Shown here: piece by piece, positions 31,913 to 46,237 of the stretch
How positions within the stretch are numbered: position 1 is the stretch's first letter
Layout: each line of letters starts with the position of its first letter
NCBI RefSeq assembly: GCF_000001735.4
Contig: NC_003076.8
Span: 24,121,835 to 24,185,834 of the forward strand
DNA: 64,000 nt
Source: Arabidopsis thaliana
Lineage: Eukaryota; Streptophyta; Magnoliopsida; Brassicales; Brassicaceae
Direction of reading: 5' to 3'
Notes under the pieces: generated by a model
The model's input: the letters and a program-made list of their open reading frames with translations, nothing else
Database searches by the model: none
What the model was told of the DNA's origin: nothing
Made by a program: the position numbers and the translations under genes

Positions 31913-34900
31913 TACTAATTATATTGAATTTCAAAAAAATTGTTATTATATTGAATTTTATAATTAGTAAACTCTTTCTTTTTTTTCAATCTCTTTAACA
32001 CATTTACGTTTCAAACTAAATGGCGTTATAACATTTTTTAATGTATTAAGAATTTCACAACGATAATTGTTGTAAAATGGAAGGCATAATCATTTCTTGA
32101 AACAGTAAATTTACTGATATTTTCGTAAGCAATTGTGTTTTAACTTCAAGTCCTTGACGAAAAAAAATATACAATTGTGTTTTAAAATAGTAGATAGATA
32201 ACATCTCGTGCAACATTCATAAATCATAACAGCAAAAGAACAATGTAAAGAAAAATAAAATAAAATAAAGGACACGACTTAGCTTTTTAGCTCGAATTGT
32301 ATAGGAGAGACAAAAAGATGGTTAAAAGCATTATTTCACGCAAACCCATGTGAGCAGCATACAAATCTACTTTTTTGCCTAATTAATCATTAACTTAATC
32401 AACAGTAATAATTAATTAAGCTCAGATACTTGATTGCTTTGGTTATGTTCACATTAAACGGGTGTTTAGTCCGGTCCGGATAATTAACCAGACAAGACAC
32501 GATAGTACTGCTCTGTATATGAATTGTATATCTGTTCCAATCCATGATTAGTCAGGTTAATTAGCCAGAATTTTTTGTTTGGAATCAAATCGATTTAGGT
32601 AACATATCGAGAGAATATCTCAAACGAGTTATACATAGCTACCCCTACGGTAAAGTATATAAATATTGTTTTTTTTTATAGATATTTTGTTTACGATTAG
32701 TTACATTCCAAGAACGAAATTCGAATAGTAGGATCACTGCATATATACCAATATATTGTAGGAACACGTTGTAGTCAGTCACTAAATTGGCCTACTCATC
32801 ATCATCATCATACATAATACATAATCACTCATTTAAGAACAAAACAACTTATAATTTCCTGTTTAAGCCTCACTCCATAATGAGGATACATAATATCAAC
32901 CCAACTCGTGGTGTTTGTTTAGTAGAAAAATTAACCCACATATCACATTATTACTACTAGATGATATTGATTATATTTATCTAATTCAGTCCAATCCAAG
33001 TTTAAACTAAAATGATTATATATCTATATGTATCCAAAATATTTCATTTGGATGATGGTAACAAACCGAACCAAAAATGAAAAATCAAATTTGTTACATC
33101 TAAAACCTAAATTTGAACCAAAATTAACAAAAGTGCACTAACTTAGATAGTCTTCCTCCTGAAATGTGTATACAATCTTCCCTTGTATTAGGGGAAATGA
33201 TTGTTCTTCTCCATTACATTCTATATATACAATATGGGTCCGTCGATAAATTTATTTGAAGAATTTTTTCTCGTCGATATCACTTCTCTAAGCCAAATAT
33301 ATAATTTTATTTTATTTATGGGGTACGAAAGCATCTTTTTCACTTAAGAGGATCGGAATGTAGGTCCATTAGAATCAACGAAATAAAAATTAGTTATATT
33401 TTTTTTCTTTGATTAACACAAACTTTCATTTTTTATGCGCCGGAAACTAGAGCATGTAAATTAGTCTCCTCTAAACAGGTCAATTAGTAGGAAGAGAGCT
33501 GTAAATCTCATTTTGAGAGAGTATTTTCAAACAACACTAAACCATCATCTATTGGGATTATCTATAGTTTTTTTTTATCGATTACTCTTCTTTTTATCGT
33601 CAACGTACAAACATTAATGTCGATTTGTGTTTGTTCCGTATCCACCACTCTTATTGTAATTTCTAAATATACTAGCTGTGTTTTGCAAACATTTTTTAGG
33701 GAACGTTGAAGACATTTCAAAACTTAAAACAAAGTTGCCCCACATAATGTAGAGACATAAATAATAATTCGCAATCGTTACGAGGACATAGGATCTCGAT
33801 TCCAACAGTGGATAGATGTACTATGGGACTAATTAGAAAGACATTTTGTGTATCCTTAAGGGCAAAATAGCCACAAGTTGATGGGAAAGGTCATGCAAAA
33901 GCAAAATCTATAGATCAATCGATGGTAACGAAGACTTTTTCTATTTGGTGGTAAACTTTGTAGCATAATGTACCAAAAACAAAACGTTTCATGCTATGGT
34001 TGGTTCATAACTAGTTTCGAGTTTTAACGATCCAATAAGAATTGTTCTTTTTGTTTTTAATAAATAGTGTTTTTGTTTTTGCATTTCTTACCACCACTGG
34101 AGCAAATTATTGGTTTTATACTTTCGCAAGTCTCTCAGTAACCCACTTTGGTTATTTGCACACAACAATTATATACCTAGTTGTAGTTTCAAGAAGGTCA
34201 ACGGTTCATGAAAACGATGATAGAATAGGGGAGATATATATTTTAGTATTTATTCCTATTACTAATGAAATTATATAAATAAATATAAGTAATACTATAA
34301 AATGAACTTAAAACTGAAATTAATATAATCGTGTGAAAACGTTACTACTACTACTACATTTGGTGAAAATATGAATTTGCATTTTGACTTTATAGCATGA
34401 ATTCATACATAAACAACGTATAGTATGCATACAAAACTTTTTCATGGTATTATGCGAGATGTTTGATTTTACAATATATTAATGGCAATATGCAAATAAT
34501 ATAGTCCAAGCCTATAGAAAGCAATGATAATAGCATAAATGTAGGCAATGAGTACACAAAGAGTTTATGATCAAAAGAAATGAAATGTGTAGGGTTACTT
34601 GTTCTTGGTTGAAAGAAAAGTATGTTCCATACAAATCAAAGAAAGACGGTGTGATTTAGATGTTTTTAAGTGATCCCATCATTTTGTTTTATTGTTTTCT
34701 CTATTCTTTTTAAATTGTTAATTAGGACTCGTGCATGTGTTTCTATGCGTTTGTCCAATCTTCTGGACAAGAGAAAAAGGTCAACAAGCACAATAGTTTC
34801 TCCACCATTTTCACATATTCTCCATTCACGTAAATTAAACTTTCAAACTTTGGATACTTCGTCTGTTTTTGGCCTTGGAATTCATATTCGTTACAAAAAA

Positions 34901-37496
34901 AAACCCATCAGATTAAGAAATATCTATAGATGTCTAATTTTGATTTTTTTTCTTGTTATTTGAGATTATAAATTCAAGTTTAATCCATATTGACATATAC
35001 TACATCTACAGTGTACATACATAAATAAAGAACAGGAAGTCAGGAACATACCATAACTTACTTGGTATAATTAATGTCAACACTGCTTTTATCATTTTCG
35101 CTTTGGATGCTATTATATATGTATAAATGAGTGGATGTATATGTCGAACAGGATCAATATTGGCTACATAACCGTAAGGCCAAGATTAAGAGTACAGGAG
35201 GAAGAAGTAACTTTCCAAAATAGGTAAAATGGGTTAGGCTTTTGAAGTAATGATATTTCTTTTGATTTGGTGAGTCAACGGGATGCATTTGTATTTTTTG
35301 TAACTTTGAAATATAAAAAAAAATGTTATTCGTTTTACCTTTGTAGGTATCAACCAAAAAAATGAGCCTGTTTTTCACTAGCAATTTGTTGACCACGCTT
35401 TTTTGAAAAAAGAACAGACGCATTATATAACTTACTTAATTATTATATTTTGAAACAAATTAAGTTTAATCCTTTGAAATTTGAACTTTTTTTTTTGATA
35501 AAGATGAAATTTGAATATATATATATATATATATATATTAAGTTTGCTGACACCCAAATTTATGTCATTTATAATCACTATTTTCACTTGACTGAAAATG
35601 ATAAAGTTATACAGTACTATAACCACCGATTATATTTTCGATTTCGAATCTAGTTTTTATTTACTGTCATTCATTACATTGACCTTTTTTACAAGTTAGG
35701 ATTTTACCATTTACATATGACGTACAAAACTATTGGTAAGAAATAACATTTCAACGAAAAAAATGTCACGACTGATTGTTTAGGTAAAAAACAAGAATTT
35801 GTGCATTCATAAACTCTATATAAATCTGAAGATCAAAACCAAATCTACCGTAAATTTTATCATCGATAGAACCAATCACTTATTAAACCTCGGATTCGGT
35901 TTATGATTCCAAATCATCCTAAAACATACATTTTGGTTTTTCTATATTTATAATTTAGAGCACTCTCAAATTAATATATTTAGCAACTAACTGAGATATA
36001 TCGAGACAATTTATTTATTTATTTATCGAAAGCACTAATTCTTGTCAAGTACATACACAAGATCACTATCAAATATTCAAATCAAAATTTGAAGGAAGGA
36101 AAAAAAAAGGGTGCGAAGTTGACTAACAGTGACAAAGAAAGATTGGTGTGGCAAAATGCACCTTCTCTAAGATAAGCCTTCCCCATCACTGTCCTTTTCT
36201 TTCTCTTCCCTTTCTTCACATTTTTAGTCCTTAATTTTAGTAATTTTTATCTATATATTCTAATTATTCTACCAAAGAAATAAGAAATCAAATAATTTCT
36301 TTTCTTTTTTTCTCATGAAATTACCTCTATCTTTTGTCATAAAATTATTTGCTGACAGATTAGCTTATAAGAGTTAAACAAATAATATACACGAATAGGC
36401 TAGGTACGTAGTTCTAACATTATAAAGAAAATGTGTCAATTCATTTTCTTTTCTAGTAATTATTTAAAACACTCGAAGTAAAGTTGAAGAGTATCAAGTC
36501 TACTTGATTCTGATTGATAAAAACGTGTGGGCAAGTCAACTAAGATCTGACCTTATAGTGGTTAATTGGTTAGATTTGAGCTCTTTAAAAATGTGAAGGG
36601 TTATCAAATTTATCCGATCTGATTATATATATCCTACTGGTTTGTATATATATACTTATGTCTTAGCACTTAAAACTTTAAAACTGTGAAGGGTTATCAA
36701 ATTTAATTAACTTGTTAGATCCACAATTTGGTAACTCATATGATTGCTACATCAAATTAAATTTATGTTTTTTTTTGTAAATTAAATATCCTTTGACCTT
36801 TATCATAATTTTTCTGTTTTAAAATAAATATAGTTAAATTTTTTAATTTTTTGGACATAAATACCTAAAGCAGAGGATCGACTTGCAAAATCTTCTCTAT
36901 TTCAAGGTTCCAAATTTATGTATCATGTCTATATTCCACATTTGATGCAGAATATTGTAACAGTTTAGTACTTGATTAATTAATATATTAGATGTTTCAA
37001 AACTAAACTAAAATTCAAGTCAACATTTAGATCAGAATATCAAAATTCAATTTAAATTTTAGAGATATAATAAAAGTTTATATACATATGTTATATAAAT
37101 TTGTGTGAAAATGTCAAACAACACTATTTATAATGAATATAGTTTTGGTTTTTCCATTTGATATGACAAGTTGAATTTGCGTTAACGATGCATGTAACAG
37201 AATTTGATAACATCCACTAGCTTTATATCAAAAAAATTTTATATGTCTTTATATCAATATATATAGAGTTTGGCAAGTTCACACTAAACTTGTGTGAACA
37301 TTGAAAAAGCCAAACATTATTGGAGCAGTGTACATAATGCTAGCATCTTATAATATCTTTTTAATTTTGCATAGTTGTTATTTGTTCAACAAAAAAATTG
37401 GTAATAAAAAATATAAATGATTTTTTTTTTGGAAATTACTTTATTCATTTTCCTGATGCCTCAAACATAAGGTACCATTTGAAAAATATAAATGAT

Positions 37497-37946
37497 TTAG
37501 TTCCAAATGATCGGAAAAACCTTGTCCCAGATTCTCTTATTGTTGTTCCAACGATAAAATCCATCGTCTTTGACAACGACGAAACATGAGTTTTTAGACT
37601 CCGTAGCATCTTTGTCCGAATTGTACAAAACGTACGGTGTCTCGTGCATCCCGAAATGTGCTTCTCTGTAAAACGTTCCTATGCAAGTTCTTGGCTGCCA
37701 CGGTCTAGATCCTTGCGCCTTCTCATCAACAGCATTGTCGCCGGTAGTGGTTGGGATCTCTATCAGCAACTTCTGACCTAAAGGTACGAGTTTGGAGAGC
37801 CAAGGGGTTCGGTGGCACGTGACGAAGACAGGAACATCACCACGTCTCTTCAGCTCGTTGGACACGAGAAGAGTGGCGGCACGTGTGGTTGCGAACGTAG
37901 AAAATAACATCATAGTCATGATCGAGACCATTATAAGAGTGTCCAT
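37497..37946 (-). CDS. Small secreted protein, S1/SPH-like
   Basis: Intronless gene of 149 residues. The start is the ATG at 37946; a longer frame begins only at a TTG. Residues 1-23 are a clear signal peptide (MDTLIMVSIMTMMLFSTFAT). The mature part has spaced cysteines and motifs in the order of the plant self-incompatibility S1 homologue family: SNEL, VTCH, LGQKL, RTCIGTFYRE, YVLYNSDKD, SCFVVVKDDGFY. S1 proteins are secreted, and in poppy the stigma S protein triggers pollen rejection; Arabidopsis has many SPH genes of mostly unknown function. The similarity is weak, so other small secreted families remain possible. It lies 675 bp upstream of and divergent from RBOHH. Confidence 0.7.
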   Translation of the reverse strand: MDTLIMVSIMTMMLFSTFATTRAATLLVSNELKRRGDVPVFVTCHRTPWLSKLVPLGQKLLIEIPTTTGDNAVDEKAQGSRPWQPRTCIGTFYREAHFGMHETPYVLYNSDKDATESKNSCFVVVKDDGFYRWNNNKRIWDKVFPIIWN

Positions 37947-38621
37947 GATTTTGATTTTTGTGTTGAAAGTATATTGTCGAATGGAAATATATCTTCGATT
38001 TCTCAAATTAGGAGTATCAATATTTTCATTACGTTTTTTTTTGTTGTACGTTTATTGACAGATATGATTAATAGCACATTCAGTTACGATTAGAGATTGT
38101 CTTGGTCTACTACAGTAGTAGCGAGTTCCGTATCGGCCTATCAAAAGCCCGATTCAGGCCCAAAAGCAAAACACTTATTTTTCTTATGTAACTGTTTTTT
38201 ATCTTAACTTGGAAACATATTTTGCAAACATTACATCAGCCGCACCTTCACGGTTTATTTTAATTTCATATCATTTCTTTCAAGTAGCACTAAGTCAAAT
38301 TCAGAAGTTCCATTCTTTTTATAGGTCTTTGATTGGTCTACGTATGTTTGACCTCAAAAAAAATGCTTTCCTTAGAACTTTCTATGTTTAGTAAACTTTT
38401 CATGTGTAACTAAATAAACAAAACACAAATGTTACAAACGACACAGAAATCAATGCCTCTCCCCCTACTTTTTCTCCTCATCTAATAATTCCATCAAACC
38501 AAGGAAAAAAAAACAAAACAAAACGATCTAACAGGAATAAACAAGATAGAATTATAAGATCTCCGACGATCCTTAGCTTCAATCAATTATTGGTGGCGGA
38601 GAAAGAATAAATAATAATACT
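37947..38621. other. Divergent promoter of the S1-like gene and RBOHH
   Basis: A GGCCCA (site II on the minus strand) lies at 38157-38162. I see no other recognisable regulatory motif and no gene. The region next to RBOHH is A-rich. Confidence 0.5.
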
Positions 38622-41600
38622 ATGAAAAGTAACACTCCTACGGAGGATTCAACAAAATGGATGTTAGAGAGTGTAGAGATCGATTCAATGGGTGAAAGCT
38701 CCTCAAAAGAACCCGAAATTAACCTCAACAAGAACGAAGGTGGTCTGAAGAAGAACGCGTCAAGAAATCTCGGCGTGGGATCGATAATCCGAACATTGAG
38801 CGTTTCAAACTGGAGAAAGAGCGGGAATCTAGGCTCTCCGAGCACAAGGAAAAGTGGAAACCTGGGGCCTCCGACCAATGCCGTGCCCAAGAAGACAGGT
38901 CCACAAAGAGTGGAGAGGACAACATCAAGCGCGGCTAGGGGACTTCAGAGCTTACGGTTCCTTGATCGGACAGTCACCGGACGAGAACGAGATGCATGGA
39001 GATCGATTGAGAACCGGTTCAATCAGTTCTCTGTTGATGGCAAGTTGCCTAAAGAGAAATTCGGCGTCTGCATTGGTAACTAACAAAAATACTAATATTT
39101 ATTACGTACGGTTCCGAAGATTATCCTTTAGATCCACTTCCATTTGGTATTCGTAGTGATTTTGATCTAGAACGAAAACTTAAATATTTCGTTTTTTTTT
39201 GTATACAATAATTCTTTTTATATTGTATGTTTATTATCAGAGATGCATGTGAAGCCTAAAAAATAATTCAGGACGAAAAGAAAATTCATTGTTTGTTTAG
39301 GACGAAAATTTAACATGGATGGTATATATAACTAGGAATGGGAGACACAATGGAGTTTGCGGCAGAAGTTTATGAAGCATTGGGTCGGAGGAGACAAATA
39401 GAGACAGAAAACGGTATTGACAAAGAACAACTCAAGCTGTTTTGGGAAGACATGATCAAGAAAGACCTCGATTGTCGTCTTCAGATCTTCTTCGACATGT
39501 AATTTCACTCAATCTTATATGTTTTCATATATACACAAATGCGGTTATTTATTTTTATTTTTAAATGCGGTTATTTAGTTTAACCATTGTTGTTGTTGTT
39601 GTTTAGGTGTGACAAAAACGGAGATGGTAAGCTGACGGAAGAGGAAGTGAAAGAGGTCATAGTATTGAGTGCCTCGGCGAACCGCCTCGGGAATTTAAAA
39701 AAGAATGCTGCAGCTTACGCATCTTTGATCATGGAAGAACTCGACCCTGATCATAAAGGATACATAGAGGTTCACTTTTTCTTTGTAATTTTTATATATG
39801 ATAGCTTTCTTTATCTAGACAAATATATAGAGAGATTAATGTTCTGACCATTTCATAGTTTATATCCACCAGATGTGGCAGTTAGAAATACTACTAACAG
39901 GAATGGTGACAAACGCTGATACGGAGAAGATGAAGAAATCGCAAACGCTGACACGCGCGATGATCCCAGAGCGGTACAGAACGCCGATGAGCAAGTACGT
40001 CTCCGTAACCGCGGAACTGATGCACGAGAATTGGAAAAAATTATGGGTACTCGCTTTGTGGGCCATCATCAACGTCTATCTATTCATGTGGAAGTACGAA
40101 GAGTTCATGAGAAACCCTCTCTACAACATCACCGGACGCTGCGTTTGCGCCGCTAAAGGCGCTGCTGAAACGCTGAAACTCAACATGGCTCTGATTTTGG
40201 TCCCAGTCTGTAGAAAAACCCTAACGATACTTAGGTCAACGTTCTTGAACCGTGTGGTCCCATTCGACGACAACATAAACTTCCACAAGGTGATTGCATA
40301 TATGATCGCGTTCCAGGCTTTGCTCCACACGGCACTTCACATCTTCTGTAACTACCCTAGGTTAAGCTCGTGCTCTTACGACGTGTTCTTGACGTACGCG
40401 GGTGCTGCCTTGGGAAATACGCAACCGAGTTACCTAGGTTTAATGTTGACGTCAGTGTCGATCACGGGTGTTTTAATGATTTTCTTCATGGGATTCTCGT
40501 TTACACTGGCGATGCATTATTTTAGAAGGAACATAGTGAAATTGCCTAAACCGTTTAACGTTCTTGCTGGGTTTAATGCGTTTTGGTATGCTCATCATTT
40601 GTTGGTTCTTGCTTATATTCTTCTCATCATCCATGGTTACTATCTTATCATCGAGAAGCCTTGGTACCAGAAGACGGTAAGATAATTTTGTAAATATATT
40701 TAGTACTCTGATGCGTTTAATCAAGTTAGTTCTACATTATAGTTTTTTTTTTAAAATGGTAAATTGAAATGCAGACATGGATGTATTTGGCCGTGCCGAT
40801 GTTGTTCTACGCGAGTGAGAGGCTATTCTCACGTCTCCTTCAAGAACACAGCCATCGTGTCAACGTTATTAAGGTAACTAGAGAAGGATAATTAATTGAT
40901 CAAAATATTTATTAGATTCTGGATACCCTTAATCTCCTATAGACTTATAACTACGATATGAACATTGAGTAAACTATAACATTTCGAAACTAATATACTG
41001 TAATTAGTGTTTTTTCGCTTATATATAGTAATTTTTAGTTAATTTGTTTTTTTTTGTCTTTCATGTTTTCTGTTCGTTTTACGATGTAGGCTATTGTATA
41101 TTCGGGGAACGTTCTTGCACTTTATGTTACAAAACCTCCCGGATTCAAATACAAAAGTGGCATGTACATGTTTGTCAAGTGTCCAGATCTCTCAAAATTT
41201 GAATGGTAAACTAAATAATACTTCATACTTGATTAAGGTACATCATCCATTCTTTAAGTGAAGTGATATCGATTTTACTTTATTATTGTTTAGGCATCCA
41301 TTCTCCATCACTTCTGCACCAGGAGATGACTATTTAAGTGTTCACATTAGAGCCTTAGGAGATTGGACCACTGAACTTAGGAGCAGATTTGCAAAGGTAA
41401 TCCTTGTTACTTTTTTCCTTATAACTAAATTTTCATTATAGATGTTTTATCAGAGGTTAAAGAACGTCATTATTACTTTTAAGCGTAAGCTTTTTTTTTT
41501 TTTTTTTCTGTTCGTATGTAGACATGCGAGCCTACTCAAGCAGCCGCTAAACCTAAACCAAACAGTCTTATGAGGATGGAAACAAGAGCTGCGGGTGTGA

Positions 41601-42921
41601 ATCCTCACATTGAAGAATCACAAGTCTTGTAAGTGAATACTAGACTAATAACTACCATCTAAATGCATATTATTTTGCAAAAAGATTAATATGTTCATAT
41701 CAACGGTTGAATTTGATTTGATCGGGTCGTTTTTCGGTACCAGGTTCCCAAAAATATTCATCAAAGGACCGTATGGAGCTCCGGCACAAAATTATCAGAA
41801 GTTCGACATCCTCTTACTAGTTGGGCTAGGGATTGGGGCAACTCCATTCATAAGCATTTTGAAGGACATGTTAAACCATCTGAAACCCGGAATTCCCAGA
41901 AGTGTAAGTAGTATGAACATTTTTGTCTACATGTTTGAGGTTGAATTTTGAAGTAGAACAATAATAATAGGTGTCTACATTTTTTGAATATTTGGAAAAA
42001 TAGGGGCAAAAGTACGAAGGAAGTGTAGGAGGAGAGAGTATAGGAGGTGATAGTGTTAGTGGTGGAGGAGGCAAGAAGTTTCCTCAAAGAGCATATTTTT
42101 TTTGGGTGACAAGAGAACAAGCTTCCTTTGATTGGTTCAAGGGAGTTATGGATGACATCGCAGAGTATGATAAAACCGTAAGTTTATTGATTCATATTTT
42201 ACTATATTTTGTTTTTTCATAAATGGGGTTTATGAATTGCTGTAACAAAATAATACTTTTAACAAGTTCTCCAAATAATGTTTAATTTTATTTTGGCAGC
42301 ATGTAATAGAAATGCATAACTACTTAACAAGCATGTACGAAGCTGGAGATGCAAGATCTGCCCTTATCGCCATGGTTCAGAAACTTCAACATGCCAAGAA
42401 CGGTGTTGATATTGTCTCCGAAAGCCGGGTAAGTTTTAGTTATTTACCAAAACCATTATATGAGTTCTCCAATTTAAATTTCGGTTTAAGAACATATATA
42501 ATCATTTTGGAGTTAACGTTAAGCACTCCTTAAGCAGTTACAAGTATCTTAATTATATTAGCACTCCTTAAGAAGTTACAAGTATTTTAATTATAAACTA
42601 TCCTATAAAAACGAATCAGATACGAACACATTTTGCAAGACCTAATTGGAGGAAGGTTTTTTCTGAATTGTCAAGCAAACACGAAGCTTGTCGAATAGGT
42701 AACTATATATTTAAATAGTTATTGTCAATCTTTCTTTTACTCTGTCAACGTTCTTTATTAGTTCAGTATTTGGTTTCTAACTACAATAATTCTTACCTTG
42801 TATATTTTCAGGTGTATTCTACTGTGGAAGTCCAACACTGGTTCGACCACTTAAAGAACTCTGTCAGGAGTTTAGTCTCGAGTCATCCACTCGTTTTACT
42901 TTCCACAAGGAAAATTTTTAA
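38622..42921 (+). CDS. RBOHH: NADPH oxidase RBOHH (respiratory burst oxidase homologue)
   Basis: Thirteen exons give 886 residues; the first five are 38622-39075, 39336-39498, 39607-39769, 39873-40676 and 40775-40873. The Ser-rich cytosolic N-terminus is followed by EF-hands ([12 protein letters not shown], then a weaker DPDHKGYIE). A ferric-reductase-type membrane domain carries haem-ligand histidines ([15 protein letters not shown] and [20 protein letters not shown]). Then come the FAD-binding HPFSITSAP, the NADPH-binding GLGIGATPF, and a C-terminus ending VFYCGSP...FHKENF. It transfers electrons from cytosolic NADPH across the plasma membrane to oxygen, making superoxide, under control of Ca2+ and phosphorylation. 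I recall RBOHH (At5g60010) as pollen-specific, acting with RBOHJ in pollen-tube tip growth. All motifs are intact. Confidence 0.95.
42522..42597. repeat. 38 bp tandem duplication in an RBOHH intron
   Basis: Two copies of agcactccttaag...ttaattata, starting at 42522 and 42560, differ at a few positions. They lie in the intron between the exons ending SESR and beginning IRTH. Confidence 0.85.
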
Positions 42922-45900
42922 ACACAATTAATATTAATTAATTAAAGAAACAGATTTTGATTATGCTCAATCAGATTGGGAGTAAAGAGTATATGCAGGT
43001 TGTAATTAGTTGGTGACATAATGTAAAGTAATTAACGCCGTATAAAAATGTATAGTAACATTTTGATTAACAAAACCCTAAGTATTGTTTATTTTGATCC
43101 ATTTTGTTTTTGTATATTTTTTGTGATGAGTATTTGCTTCAATTATTTTTAGAACTATATATAAAGTGTTGTGAACTTGTTATTGTTATTTTGTCTTTGT
43201 CAAAATTCTTGAAATTAAGAAAACTCTCTCATATGCACATACGCTTTTCTAAAGTTTACCATTTTTAAATTTCGAGGTTTTTTCCTCCTAAATCGGATAA
43301 GTTTACCATTGTTAGTTTAGAACTATTTTGTTGTTGTTGTTGTTAAATGCTTAATTAGAACTAATTAATCTGATTACATTGTTAATAAAAAGAGATGGTT
43401 TCACCTCGAGCAAGTGAAACCATAGTGATTAAGACATATTTGAAATTAATAATTGGTATGATCGTAAGAGAAATACTTTTTTTTTTTTCTTATTAAGAAA
43501 ATTACGTAAGAAATATTTTCTTTGGGTGTACTTATACTCTGCTTTTTTCTTTTTGACGTTATTGAAGATTGGCTAATCTTTGGCACTTAAGGTAAAGCAT
43601 CTTAATTAATCATCATTGATCCCTTCTATTCAAAGGTTAATAAAAAGAAAGTTGATTATTTATATACATATGGCTTAGTTCTAATGTCGCAGTAAGATTC
43701 TTTGGTTCCTCCTAAATTATATAATTGGTGGATATATACAACACTTCCTGATATAATATAGGACATGGACATACATGATACATTTGTACATGCATAGGCA
43801 GAACAAATAGTATAATATAATATAACAATAATAATGATCGCGTGGCTGGCTAACATAACACTTTCTTTTTAATTAACATTATCATATGGACACATCACAC
43901 ATGCATATATGTCTTCACGTGGAACTCAAAAGTTTTAAGAGAACTTTTGTAATTATCACCATCTTTTTATATTCACCTAAAAGGTGGCTAGTTACTGTCC
44001 GTACTAATGTCCATATATATTCGTATAAGATACGTTCTATATATGTATACATACGTGCATACATTATAGTACTATATATTGTTGGAGCCTTAATCAGAAA
44101 TCAAGGGTTGGTGTAACAACAATATATGTACATGTGAAAATTTTAAATAAGAAAAAACATGTATTAATACTTCCTCCAATCTAATCAAACTCACGTACAT
44201 GTATGTCTTACGCGTATATGTGTGTGTATAAAGACTACACTTTACTACGTAGTAATTGATATATAGTATCAATTTAATATGTGTTTATAACATATATCTA
44301 TTTTTTTAAACATATCTATTTAAGTTTAAGTTTAAGTCCAATAATTTCATTTTACTAGTAAAGATCACAATGTCATTTACCGCATTCACTTAATAATTGC
44401 TGAATTCACATAGTGCCTGTAAATTAAGACTAATTTTAGGTTTCAAATAATTTTTCTTTTTTACATAACTTACGATCGATATTTTAAATGGTATTGGTAA
44501 GTTTAAGGTATATAGATAGTGTGTCTAAACTAGAGTTCGTTGAAATTGGTCTGAGGTATAAATACCTAAAAGGTTATATATGTTTTTAGTTTAATGTAAT
44601 TCGATAAATTTTAGTCGAAACCGTTAAGAGATATCAGAATTTCGTTTTCAAATAATATGGGATATAATTACCCGGGATTAACCGTACCTGATAAAATATA
44701 GCTCTCGTACGTGTCACATGCCTAATGCCTAGTTAAACTTAAAACGAATATCTATATTTACTGTTATTGATTGTGAGTTACCAACTAAAATATTGTTAAA
44801 AGACATTGTAAAACTACAAATGGTTCGAACTGTATACTAATGATGTAAACTCGTGTTTCATCGTTATGTCCGATATTTTTTTCATTCAACCATTATTCAA
44901 TTTCAAGATTTCTTTATTGTCTTTTTTTCTTTCTAGAAAGCCTATATATTTAATTACCCACTTTGCATATTCAGAGGATAAGTTGATACGTACTTGTTAG
45001 CAACCTGTCTAGATCATCTTTTGATTGTAGATTTGACTTTAAATTTCTCACAATTATAAATATGAAAAATAACAAGCAAAGAATTTACAAATGTATATAA
45101 TTATATACACGCATTGATGAATAAACATATTTAGAAAATAATGTGTTCTAAGGAAATTTTGTGGCATTTTTTAAAAAATAATTAAACAAATAAGAATAGT
45201 GTAAAGTTGTTTAAATATGTATGTATAAGTGGCATGCCTTTGAGGATACGAACTTAAAAGGGAGTTAGGTAACTTGCTTGGGAAATAAAATAGCCAACCT
45301 TAATTTGAGGTTTCCTCAATGTTCTTATCAAAAAGAATAAAAATTTCGGAAATTCCCTTCATGGATTTTGATATCTAACCCTAATCGTGACCTTCTTTGA
45401 TAGCTACAATCTCCCTCTCTTTGCTTATTCCCCAAGCAATTTTAGCTTACGAATGTTTTGACTAACTCCACATCGGTTTATCTCTTAAGTTCCCCACCTA
45501 CAAATATACAAAAAAAGAAGTAAAATAAAAATAATTATTAACAAACCGATGAAGTACTTATCATTTATAAACATGCTTATGAAATGTATTTTCTAAAACA
45601 TAACCGCTAACCAGAGAAGTTTCCTAGAGTTCTGCTTCAGACTCTTTTGGTCGATCAAGAAGTCTCCAAGAGTTGTTTTTGTTGGGTCTAAACAAAACTT
45701 GGCCAGGGAACAAATCAAACTATATTATTAATCTTCTACATCTGGTCCTAAGTTCCTTACTATCTCATGTTAAAATTTGAAGTCTAATATACTCAAAGCT
45801 GTCAAAGAAGCAGAACATGGAAGAGGAACTGTCATATCTGAGAAACCAAAATTGGCAATCTTGCATTTCATATTTAGAATCTACGCCATAGTATTGAGAT

Positions 45901-46100
45901 GGAAACAAAGAGTTTTCGAAGAGGGTCAAAGAGTTTGACTTATCTTTGACACCACTCATACATTAGCTGTTCATATAATCTAACAACTAGTCAATATCAA
46001 GTGTCTCCAAATTACGGAGAGTACTTCTCTACCAATTATCTTTTTGTTTTTCATAAACATTTTACTAATTGTTTTTTCTATATCTCCTGCTCAAGCAAAC
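42922..46100. other. 3.2 kb AT-rich gap between RBOHH and LAC17
   Basis: I find no gene. The part from about 43650 to 44300 is rich in atat and tacata runs. A reverse AC-III-like GTTAGGT lies at 45264-45270. The last 160 bp (from about 45945) match the promoter of the laccase pseudogene further downstream. Confidence 0.55.
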
Positions 46101-46126
46101 ACCTAACTCTCCTTTCCTATATATAC
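46101..46126 (+). promoter_or_regulatory. AC-III element and TATA box of LAC17
   Basis: ACCTAAC at 46101-46107 is the AC-III form of the AC elements bound by lignin and secondary-wall MYB factors. It lies just upstream of the TATA box (ctatatataca, about 46118-46127), which places transcription start near 46150. The pseudogene copy downstream has ACCTACC (AC-I) at the equivalent place. Confidence 0.65.
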
Positions 46127-46237
46127 ACTAAAGGTTGAAAACAATGAATCCACAATCTACAGCAAAACATAAGCGAGGCAGAGTCTTCAGAAAACTTACC
46201 TGCTCTAAACAACGCCTCCGTGTCCAAGCTCACTTCA

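Larger units (their letters stand above)
31251..37496. other. 6.2 kb AT-rich gene desert
   Basis: Apart from the CCT promoter and the SINE at 31753-31912 I find no gene. It contains a (ta)n run at about 35516-35538, a short cat repeat near 32801, and a 20 bp direct repeat (gtgaagggttatcaaattta) at about 36593 and 36688. Open frames up to about 97 codons occur but have no recognisable content or splice context. Confidence 0.6.

Noticed and set aside
33170..33206. Imperfect hairpin (acaatcttccc...ggggaaatgattgt)
   Set aside because: Short stem with mismatches in AT-rich DNA; no miRNA-like precursor length and no known match.
34670..34963. 97-codon open frame in the gene desert
   Set aside because: AT-rich composition, no motif and no nearby promoter elements.
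35516..35538. (ta)n run
   Set aside because: An ordinary plant dinucleotide microsatellite without evident function.
44818..44832. GGTTCGAAC resembling a tRNA B box
   Set aside because: No A box at proper spacing and no foldable tRNA around it.
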